Origin: SKVR01 sp041642035
GTDB taxonomy: Bacteria; Bacteroidota; Bacteroidia; Bacteroidales; UBA7960
Direction of reading: 5' to 3'
NCBI GenBank assembly: GCA_041642035.1
Contig: JBEPXC010000160.1
Span: forward strand, 1-8,251
DNA length: 8,251 nucleotides
A program made the translations under genes and the position numbers. The notes beneath the pieces were generated by a model. That model did not search any database. It had not been told where the DNA came from and saw nothing but the letters and a program-made list of their open reading frames with translations. This document shows positions 1-5,460 of the stretch, piece by piece; position 1 is the stretch's first letter, and each line of letters starts with the position of its first letter.

Positions 1-2318
1 AGATTTTCGCTAAGCGCATAACCAAGGCCCATGTGCACGGCTCCTTCTATCTGGCCTTCAAACATGATGGGGTTGAATATTTTTCCGGCATCATGGGCGG
101 CATATATTTTCTCGATGTTTCCTTTTTTGTCCAGCACTACCAGCTGTGCTGCATATCCATAGGAATAATGTGTTACAGCATTTCTTTTGCGTGAGGAGGG
201 CTTGCTGGTCCAGTTACATTCCCAGTACCCTTTGTATTTACGACCCGCTAGTTGAGACAGGTCGCGTTTTTTGAGGTCTTTTTTCAGTTTCTTACAGGCA
301 TCGATAATGGCATTTCCCAGCAAGACGGTGCCCCTGGATGAGGTGGTCATGCCTGTTTTAATGTCGGCACTGGTGTCCACGATCACCTCTACGGTTTCGG
401 GCCTGATGCCGGTTTCCTGACACAGGGTCTGAGCAGCAATGGTATGTACGCCTTGACCCATTTCTGTCCAGCCATGATGAATGATGATTTTTCCTGCTGA
501 AATGATTTCTATGATCACCTCAGAGGAATCCTTCATGCCATTGCCTACACCACTGTTTTTTATAGCACAGGCCAGACCGGTATAATGATTTTCGTAGTAT
601 TTCCCCTTCAGGGCTTCGAGGCAGGCAATAATACCCACTCCTTTGACGTGGTCGTTGGTGGCTGTGGTCAATCCATCGGTGAGAGCATTATCGTAACGAA
701 ACTGCCAACGATCAAACTCACCCATTTTGCATAGGTCGTCGATACAGCTCTCGAGGGCAAAAACAACCTGGTTGGCGCCAAACCCCCGCATGGCACCCGA
801 GGGGATGTTGTTGGTATATACGGTGAGTGCTTCCAGATCGATGTTGGGGATGAAGTAGCCACCGGTAGCATGTCCGGCAATTCTCTCCATCACCTTGGTA
901 CCTACCGAAGCGTATGCTCCCGTATCGCCAACAGCTCTCATTTTGATGGCTGTAAGTACGCCACTTTCATCGCAGGCCAGGGTTATGCTGATGGTAACAG
1001 GGTGGCGCTTGGGATGCATGCGTATAGACTCTTCACGATTAAGGGTCACTTTCACGGGTTTTTTCAGATGACGCGAATAGAGGGCTGCATGTCCCTGCAC
1101 GGTAAGATCCTCTTTCCCTCCAAAGCCTCCTCCATTAGGAACCAGGATAACGCGCACCTTTTTCTCGCGCATATTGATAATGCGTGCCACCTGCCGCCGG
1201 TCTTCGTAAACACCTTGTCCGCATGAATACAGGGTAATGCCCCCATTTTCCCACAGGGCAATGGCCGATTCGGTTTCCAAAAAAGCATGTTCGATGCGTT
1301 GGGTGGTATAGGTGCCGCTGATGACAAAATCGGCCGCTTTAAGTGCTTTGTCTGGCTCACCTTTAAAAAGCTTACAGGTCTCTAGCAGATTCGACTTTCT
1401 TCTGTGTACCTGTGGGCTTTCTTTCAATAGGGCGGCTTCAGGATCCGTAACAGGGGGGAGGACTTCATATTTTACCTCAATAGCTGCTGCGGCTTCCCGC
1501 GCCTGCTCTTCTGTTTCGGCAACCACGCCAGCCAGCACATCGCCAATGTAATGGGTGGTCTCACCTACGGCAATCATCACAGGCCAGTCCTTGTGGATAA
1601 GGCCTACCATGCGGTCGCCGGGGATGTCTTTCCAGGTGAATACCCTGATGACACCCGGCATTTGTTTTGCCACGGTGGTGTCTATAGCCAGTATTTTTGC
1701 CCTGGGATGAGCACTGAAATGCAGTGCGCCATAGAGCATGCCCTCAAAATGCATGTCGTTGACAAATTGGCGTTGGCCCATGGCGGCTTCCAGGGCTTGG
1801 TATTTGGGCGATGAGGTGCCTACAGGGCCCGATGCTCTTATTTCTTCCGGAGCCTTCTTCTCTTTAAGTTGTATGGCAACATCAGCAATAGCGGATTCAA
1901 TTTTTTTATATCCCGTACATCGGCACAGGTGCCCTTTTAAGGCCGTTTGTATTTCCTGATGGGTGGGATTGGGGTTTGATTTGAGTAATACATGGGTGCG
2001 CATAACAAAGCCGGGGGTGCAAAAACCACACTGCACGGCGCCATGGTTTACGTATGTGGTGGCAATGATGCGTTTGATTTTATCGGGTATACCTTCCAGG
2101 GTATAGATTTCGGCACCTTCGAGTTTTTCTAATTTGGTGCTACAGGCCAGGCGTGGCTTCCCGTTGATTTCTACCAGGCAGGCTCCACAGGTACCCTGCC
2201 CCGAACAGCCGTCTTTGGCGGCCGTCAATCGCTTCTCCTGACGTAAAAACCGGAGCAGGTTTCCATCGGCATTGCCGGTAAAGCCGATTCTTTCTCCGTT
2301 TAACTCAAATTGTATCAT
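1..2318 (-). CDS. Xanthine dehydrogenase-type molybdenum hydroxylase, [2Fe-2S] domain fused to Mo subunit (C-terminus cut by window edge)
   Basis: The reading frame is open from ATG 2318 to position 1 (772 codons, no stop). Residues 1-75 form a plant-ferredoxin-like domain with cysteines C38, C44, C47 and C59. Residues 76-150 hold the second cluster (CGFC at 97-100, CRC at 132-134, then TGY). A linker leads to the molybdopterin part from about residue 185. GGGFGGKE ends at E403, MER gives R479, MRGFG gives F513 and GQG lies at 621-623. By position these match Glu802, Arg880 and Phe914 of bovine xanthine oxidase, the purine-binding residues, which favours a purine hydroxylase over an aldehyde oxidase. 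There is no FAD domain, so electrons must leave through a separate partner. The architecture resembles the family annotated as selenium-dependent xanthine dehydrogenase, but selenium use cannot be read from the sequence. The final catalytic Glu (Glu1261 equivalent) lies outside the window. No Shine-Dalgarno sequence is seen, as usual in Bacteroidota. Confidence 0.9.
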   Translation of the reverse strand, partial: MIQFELNGERIGFTGNADGNLLRFLRQEKRLTAAKDGCSGQGTCGACLVEINGKPRLACSTKLEKLEGAEIYTLEGIPDKIKRIIATTYVNHGAVQCGFCTPGFVMRTHVLLKSNPNPTHQEIQTALKGHLCRCTGYKKIESAIADVAIQLKEKKAPEEIRASGPVGTSSPKYQALEAAMGQRQFVNDMHFEGMLYGALHFSAHPRAKILAIDTTVAKQMPGVIRVFTWKDIPGDRMVGLIHKDWPVMIAVGETTHYIGDVLAGVVAETEEQAREAAAAIEVKYEVLPPVTDPEAALLKESPQVHRRKSNLLETCKLFKGEPDKALKAADFVISGTYTTQRIEHAFLETESAIALWENGGITLYSCGQGVYEDRRQVARIINMREKKVRVILVPNGGGFGGKEDLTVQGHAALYSRHLKKPVKVTLNREESIRMHPKRHPVTISITLACDESGVLTAIKMRAVGDTGAYASVGTKVMERIAGHATGGYFIPNIDLEALTVYTNNIPSGAMRGFGANQVVFALESCIDDLCKMGEFDRWQFRYDNALTDGLTTATNDHVKGVGIIACLEALKGKYYENHYTGLACAIKNSGVGNGMKDSSEVIIEIISAGKIIIHHGWTEMGQGVHTIAAQTLCQETGIRPETVEVIVDTSADIKTGMTTSSRGTVLLGNAIIDACKKLKKDLKKRDLSQLAGRKYKGYWECNWTSKPSSRKRNAVTHYSYGYAAQLVVLDKKGNIEKIYAAHDAGKIFNPIMFEGQIEGAVHMGLGYALSEN

Positions 2319-2430
2319 CGCTTGTGCTTTTGGTGACCCGCAATAAGGAGACGTTATTCCGAATAGCTAAGTTACTGTATTTTTCTTATTCGACAGCCTT
2401 TTGCAAGCGCTTTGATGATCAGGAAGAGTG
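2319..2430. other. Leader/promoter region of the xanthine dehydrogenase gene
   Basis: This is the AT-rich stretch immediately upstream of the minus-strand xanthine dehydrogenase start. I searched for the Bacteroidota promoter pattern (TTTG at -33, TAnnTTTG at -7). On the minus strand I found only TAACTTAG, one mismatch from the -7 box, with no TTG at the proper distance. A promoter is expected here, because 1.8 kb of repeats separates this gene from the next gene upstream, but I cannot place it. Confidence 0.3.
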
Positions 2431-2523
2431 GTTTCGGCTCCGCTCAACCACCGTTTCGGCTCCGCTCAACCATCTTTTACCCGAACCTTGAGGGGGCGAA
2501 GGACCCTGAGCGAAGTCGAAGGG
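2431..2523. repeat. Cluster of TGAGCGRAGYCGAA repeats: two minus-strand copies, one plus-strand copy and a degenerate plus-strand copy
   Basis: A 20-bp sequence (gtttcggctccgctcaacca) occurs at 2431-2450 and again at 2453-2472. Read on the minus strand, both contain TGAGCGGAGCCGAA. The plus strand carries the related TGAGCGAAGTCGAA at 2507-2520, inside the near-palindromic ccctgagcgaagtcgaaggg (2504-2523), and a degenerate version around 2489-2503. Because the copies face each other, the 2455-2468 and 2507-2520 arms can pair with one wobble and one mismatch. The motif resembles short repeats I recall being widespread between genes of Bacteroidota and other phyla; that is recollection, not a search result. 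Confidence 0.75.
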
Positions 2524-2528
2524 TAAAC

Positions 2529-2606
2529 CGTAGCATAAGCGTATCATAAGCGTATCATAAGCGTAGCATAACCGTATCTGCAGGTTTATACTACGCTTTT
2601 GATACG
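2529..2606. repeat. 11-bp tandem array (cgtakcataag, 4 copies) with a facing inverted arm
   Basis: Four consecutive 11-bp units lie at 2529-2539, 2540-2550, 2551-2561 and 2562-2572 (cgtagcataag, cgtatcataag twice, cgtagcataac), followed by a partial cgtatc at 2573-2578. Downstream, 2591-2606 (ctacgcttttgatacg) is the reverse complement of 2551-2566 with a single mismatch. This gives a 16-bp hairpin with a 24-nt loop. No T-tract follows on either strand, so it is not an obvious intrinsic terminator. Confidence 0.8.
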
Positions 2607-2625
2607 TTGATGGTACGGCAATAGG

Positions 2626-2642
2626 GGGTCGGTTTTTGACCC
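2626..2642. repeat. Small hairpin gggtc / gaccc
   Basis: This is a five-base-pair stem (2626-2630 with 2638-2642) around a seven-nt loop containing five Ts. It lies between the 11-bp array and the CCACCCC palindromes. No function is assigned. Confidence 0.4.
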
Positions 2643-2683
2643 ATCCCCGGCCCTAAGAAAACATGTCAATTATCAAATCCAAT

Positions 2684-2753
2684 CCACCCTGTAGGGGTGG
2701 TATAGCGATAGAACAACCGGTCCTTCTGCCTGTGGTCCACCCCAGCGGGGTGG
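2684..2753. repeat. Two CCACCCC...GGGGTGG palindromes followed by TATA
   Basis: The palindromes are 2684-2700 (ccaccc, 5-nt loop, gggtgg) and 2737-2753 (ccacccc, 3-nt loop, ggggtgg). Both are followed by the same 'tata', so each copy is a repeat unit larger than the stem itself. They are separated by 36 bp of unrelated sequence. They form the left edge of the hairpin-repeat island. Confidence 0.75.
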
Positions 2754-2770
2754 TATAATTCATCTCCTAT

Positions 2771-2906
2771 GGACAGGTCAGGCCCTGTCCCTACTGATCT
2801 GCTTTATTATAGCATTGAGGCCGGTCGAGCCCGGCCAAAACATCTGGGAGGATAGGCATTTAGGGTAGGGCTGATTATCCGTAAAATATTATAGAACATG
2901 TTTTTT
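2771..2906. repeat. Composite repeat module X, copy 1
   Basis: Copy 1 of a 135-bp module (core 2772-2906). It contains two hairpins, ggacagg-6 nt-cctgtcc (2771-2790) and ggccgg-6 nt-ccggcc (2819-2836), and ends in a T6 run at the scaffold gap. Its last 127 bp (2780-2906) are identical to 3007-3133 on the other side of the gap. Copy 3 (3446-3580) differs by about four substitutions and no indels. Confidence 0.85.
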
Positions 2907-3006
2907 NNNNNNNNNNNNNNNNNNNNNNNNNNNNNNNNNNNNNNNNNNNNNNNNNNNNNNNNNNNNNNNNNNNNNNNNNNNNNNNNNNNNNNNNNNNNNN
3001 NNNNNN
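2907..3006. other. Assembly gap, exactly 100 Ns
   Basis: The run of 100 Ns is the conventional placeholder for a scaffold gap of unknown size. Both flanks end in the same 127-bp sequence, so the true distance could be zero or negative (an overlap), or could hide further repeat copies. Confidence 0.98.
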
Positions 3007-3133
3007 AGGCCCTGTCCCTACTGATCTGCTTTATTATAGCATTGAGGCCGGTCGAGCCCGGCCAAAACATCTGGGAGGATAGGCATTTAGGGTAGGGCTG
3101 ATTATCCGTAAAATATTATAGAACATGTTTTTT
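3007..3133. repeat. Composite repeat module X, copy 2 (5' end lost in the gap)
   Basis: These 127 bp are identical to 2780-2906. They include the ggccgg/ccggcc hairpin at 3046-3063. The first hairpin of the module is truncated at the gap edge. It may be the same physical copy as copy 1, duplicated in the scaffold by an unmerged contig overlap. Confidence 0.85.
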
Positions 3134-3160
3134 CAGACGCGCCGATGGTTTAGCCCCCTA

Positions 3161-3209
3161 TTGATCGGTCATGATAGCAGCAGTAGAGACGCGCATCCCG
3201 GCGCGTCTC
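3161..3209. repeat. Composite repeat module Y, copy 1, with 9-bp hairpin gagacgcgc/gcgcgtctc
   Basis: This 49-bp module starts ttgatcggtcatgatagcag and ends in a perfect 9-bp stem (3186-3194 with 3201-3209) around the 6-nt loop atcccg. It is identical to 3675-3723. The preceding bases 3135-3146 are a truncated left arm of the hairpin found whole at 3582-3603. Confidence 0.85.
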
Positions 3210-3234
3210 CCTGATCTCAATGACATATATTGTA

Positions 3235-3258
3235 GAGACGCGCATATCGGCGCGTCTC
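3235..3258. repeat. Extra 9-bp hairpin gagacgcgc / gcgcgtctc, loop atatcg
   Basis: The stem is 3235-3243 with 3250-3258 and the loop is 6 nt. It sits in a segment of about 49 bp that is present after the first Y module and absent after the second. The sequence around it is the reverse complement of the hairpin at 3582-3603, so one hairpin type occurs in both orientations. Confidence 0.8.
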
Positions 3259-3265
3259 AGGAATA

Positions 3266-3463
3266 CCTGTCCCACAGACCTTATCAGTGGTATCCTGGCA
3301 GATTACCTACACCAAATCAGGTAGGGTACTACGCGCATGGTACCTGTAAAGACATGCCTCTCCGGCATGTCTCTGATCATATTAAAGCCCAAATGCTTGT
3401 ACAGGCGCGCCTGCACGGCGCGACTCCAGTGCTGGGGCTGAAATAGACAGGTCAAGCCCTGTC
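3266..3463. repeat. Composite repeat module Z, copy 1
   Basis: This 198-bp module is repeated at 3731-3926 with about 95% identity by eye and one 2-bp deletion. It holds the hairpins agacatgcc-5 nt-ggcatgtct (3350-3372) and cgcgcc-5 nt-ggcgcg (3406-3422), and ends in gacagg-6 nt-cctgtc (3446-3463), which is also the start of the next X module. An open frame of 91 codons crosses it, but the similar frame in the second copy only reflects the DNA repeat. Confidence 0.85.
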
Positions 3464-3580
3464 CCTACTGATCCGCTTAATTATAGCATTGAGGCCGGTC
3501 GAGCCCGGCCAAAACATCTGGGAGGATAGGCATTTAGGGTAGGGCTGATTATCCGTAAAATATTATAGGACATGTTTTTT
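3446..3580. repeat. Composite repeat module X, copy 3
   Basis: This copy is full length (135 bp) and collinear with 2772-2906, with about four substitutions. Its hairpins are gacagg/cctgtc at 3446-3463 and ggccgg/ccggcc at 3493-3510, each with a 6-nt loop. It ends in the same T6 run, immediately before the hairpin at 3582. Confidence 0.85.
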
Positions 3581-3581
3581 T

Positions 3582-3652
3582 AGACGCGCCGATATGCGCG
3601 TCTCTACTATTTTCTTACGGGTAGTAACAGAGACGTGCCGTAAAGCACGTCT
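3582..3652. repeat. Hairpin pair agacgcgc/gcgcgtct and agacgtgc/gcacgtct
   Basis: There are two perfect 8-bp stems with 6-nt loops: 3582-3589 with 3596-3603 (loop cgatat), and 3631-3638 with 3645-3652 (loop cgtaaa). This segment of about 75 bp lies between X copy 3 and Y copy 2. In the first unit it is missing except for the opening arm at 3135-3146, which suggests excision of, or recombination between, hairpin modules. Confidence 0.8.
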
Positions 3653-3674
3653 TTACCCCATGGTCCCTGAATTA

Positions 3675-3723
3675 TTGATCGGTCATGATAGCAGCAGTAG
3701 AGACGCGCATCCCGGCGCGTCTC
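3675..3723. repeat. Composite repeat module Y, copy 2
   Basis: This 49-bp module is identical to 3161-3209. The 9-bp stem is 3700-3708 with 3715-3723 and the loop is atcccg. Confidence 0.85.
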
Positions 3724-3730
3724 AGGGATA

Positions 3731-3926
3731 CCTGTCCCACAGACCTTATCAGTGGTATCCTGACAGATTACCTACACCAAATCAGGTAGGGGACTACGCA
3801 TGGTTCCTGTAAAGACATGCCTCTCCGGCATGTCTCTGATCATTTTAGAGCCGAAATGCTTGTACAGGCGCGTCTGCACGGCGCGACTCCAGTGCTGGGG
3901 CTCAAATAGACAGGTCAAGCCCTGTC
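3731..3926. repeat. Composite repeat module Z, copy 2
   Basis: This is the second copy of the module at 3266-3463. The stem agacatgcc/ggcatgtct is intact (3813-3835), and the closing gacagg/cctgtc stem is intact (3909-3926). The gcgcg hairpin (about 3866-3885) has lost a base pair through a C-to-T change. The X-Y-Z order stops here, since no X module follows. Confidence 0.85.
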
Positions 3927-4050
3927 ACTACAGGCAGGGAAGGGTGACTGCTGTGCAGAGTATCTGCTAAACAATAAAGACCTTTCTCTTTCTTCCTTTT
4001 GTTATACAATGCCTATCCCATTAAACAAGGGAATGGGAAGTCTTCTGTTT
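3927..4050. other. Spacer downstream of the threonine synthase-like gene, with one weak hairpin
   Basis: This is unique sequence between the repeat island and the 7-bp array. The only structure I see is tcccatt (4016-4022) facing aatggga (4032-4038) over a 9-nt loop. It could end minus-strand transcription of the PLP genes, but no T-tract follows it on that strand. Confidence 0.35.
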
Positions 4051-4106
4051 CTTCGAGCTTCCAGCTTCCAGCTTCGAGCTTCGAGCTTCGAGCTTCCACC
4101 TTCAAA
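4051..4106. repeat. 7-bp tandem array (cttcSaS), 7 units plus a decayed eighth
   Basis: Successive heptamers from 4051 read cttcgag, cttccag, cttccag, cttcgag, cttcgag, cttcgag, cttccac and cttcaaa. The last unit runs into the TGA stop (4102-4104) and final codon of the minus-strand threonine synthase-like gene. The array is therefore directly attached to that gene's 3' end. Arrays like this vary in copy number by slippage. Confidence 0.85.
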
Positions 4107-5355
4107 CATCCGTTCGGATGTACTCCTTTAGGGCTTCAATGGTGGGCATGATGGCCTCAGGGATCCGGATGCGATTCATGGGGGCTTTGATATCCTTCAG
4201 GCCGCTGCCGGTTGATAAGACCAGCATGGGGTTATCGGTATGAGCTACATGATGTTGGGCATATTTCAACATGCCGGCCATGGCAGTAGCGGCAGCCGGC
4301 TCGGCAAAGATGCCTGTTTCGCGGGCCAGCAAAAAGGAGGCTTTCATGATTTCTTCATCACTCACCGTGAGCCATTCACCCTTATAGGTCTTAAGATAGG
4401 ATTGAGCCATGTAGAAATTACGCGGGTAATCTACCGATATGCTGTCGGCCAGGGTGGTGGCAGGTTGCATGGTAAAATCAACTCCCTGCATATTGCGAAC
4501 CAGGTTATCGCTTTTTTCCGATTGTACCGCCACGATTACGGGGATTTTCCTGATGATGCCCAGGTTGAGCAAATCTTCAAAGCCTTTGTATACCCCTGAG
4601 ATGATCACGCCATCGCCCACGGATACAAAAATGCGGGAGGGCAGATTTCCCTTTAGCTGATCATAGATTTCCAATGCCACGGTCTTCTTTCCTTCAATGG
4701 TAAAGGGGTTGTGGGCGGTATTGCGGTTGAACCAGCCAAAGTACTGGCTCGCCCTGAGGCTTAGGTCGAATGCATTGTCGTAATTTCCATCCACCAGCAC
4801 GGGCAATGCTCCATGCATGATGATCTGGATAAGCTTGGCGGGAGGAGCTGTTTTGGGCACAATGATTACGGCGCGCTGTTTCTGTGAGGCACAGAGACAT
4901 GCCAGCGATGATCCTGCATTGCCTGTTGAGGCTGCCACGATGGTGTCGGTGTCGTGCTCACGCGCCCAGGCACAAACCAGCTGTGATGCCCTGTCCTTAA
5001 AAGAAAAGCTGGGGTTTTGAGAGTCGTCCTTTAGCAAAAAGGTAAAGGGCTCTTCATCGGGCCCTTCTATTTCGAAACGATAAAGAGGGGTGCTGCCTAC
5101 TTTTAAGGGACCCAGGCTTTCTGCCTTTTCGATGGGGAGGATATCCAGGAAGTGATTTTTCTGTAACTGCTTAAAAAGTCCCTGTGGTTTGTAACGTGTA
5201 ATGATTTCTGTGTAAGGATAAAATGTTTTCAGCACGCCCAGGGGAGGAGTGCCGGGTGTTTGTTTTTTTTTGCAATCCGGACATAAATATGCAAACCGGC
5301 CTGGTGCAAAGCTTTGTTTGCAGTGAATGCAACTGAGGGTGAAGGATGTAGACAT
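4102..5355 (-). CDS. Threonine synthase-like PLP enzyme (fold type II) with N-terminal zinc ribbon
   Basis: This 417-residue protein belongs to the threonine synthase branch of fold-type II PLP enzymes. C9-x2-C12 and C25-x2-C28 form a probable zinc ribbon. The PLP Schiff-base lysine is K120 in SFKDRAS, and the substrate loop STGNAGSS is at 143-150. A glycine-rich phosphate loop, SVGDGVIISG, lies at 245-254, with EPAAATAMAG at 352-361 and STGSGLKD at 381-388. The family eliminates or replaces a beta- or gamma-substituent of amino acids: threonine synthase acts on O-phosphohomoserine, and diaminopropionate ammonia-lyase is a relative. The start 105 bp after the upstream PLP gene suggests one transcript. 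No thrA or thrB is adjacent, so a biosynthetic role is not supported by context. A catabolic ammonia-lyase role, linked to the nearby xanthine dehydrogenase, is a reasonable alternative but unproven. The A-rich leader lacks a Shine-Dalgarno sequence. Confidence 0.9.
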   Translation of the reverse strand: MSTSFTLSCIHCKQSFAPGRFAYLCPDCKKKQTPGTPPLGVLKTFYPYTEIITRYKPQGLFKQLQKNHFLDILPIEKAESLGPLKVGSTPLYRFEIEGPDEEPFTFLLKDDSQNPSFSFKDRASQLVCAWAREHDTDTIVAASTGNAGSSLACLCASQKQRAVIIVPKTAPPAKLIQIIMHGALPVLVDGNYDNAFDLSLRASQYFGWFNRNTAHNPFTIEGKKTVALEIYDQLKGNLPSRIFVSVGDGVIISGVYKGFEDLLNLGIIRKIPVIVAVQSEKSDNLVRNMQGVDFTMQPATTLADSISVDYPRNFYMAQSYLKTYKGEWLTVSDEEIMKASFLLARETGIFAEPAAATAMAGMLKYAQHHVAHTDNPMLVLSTGSGLKDIKAPMNRIRIPEAIMPTIEALKEYIRTDV

Positions 5356-5460
5356 AATAACAGGTTTTTTGCAGGCATTCCTGCCACTATATGGATAATA
5401 AATCGTTGCAGACTCTGGTTTTTTGGAGGGTCTGTGCTAAAATATGTTTTGGACAAGAGG
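5356..5460. other. Intergenic spacer between the two PLP genes
   Basis: This 105-bp spacer holds a short hairpin (gcagg around 5371, ctgc around 5381) about 15 bp before the downstream start. It has no T-run positioned to terminate minus-strand transcription. I read it as an intra-operon spacer, possibly helping translation or RNA stability of the second gene. Confidence 0.4.

Noticed and set aside
870..1959. Several 70-118 codon frames on both strands within the XDH region
   Set aside because: All lie inside the continuous 772-codon minus-strand frame that carries both Fe-S motifs and the molybdopterin motifs.
2591..2642. Intrinsic terminator
   Set aside because: The hairpins here lack a downstream T-tract on either strand; the Ts at 2633-2637 are in a loop.
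3171..3812. Two plus-strand frames (3171-3446 and 3594-3812) that share a similar peptide stretch
   Set aside because: The peptide similarity is only the translation of the Z and Y DNA repeats. The frames fall in palindromes, have different ends and show no protein features.
2684..3926. CRISPR array
   Set aside because: The repeats differ in sequence, are irregularly spaced, are mixed in orientation and lack uniform unique spacers. No cas gene is present.
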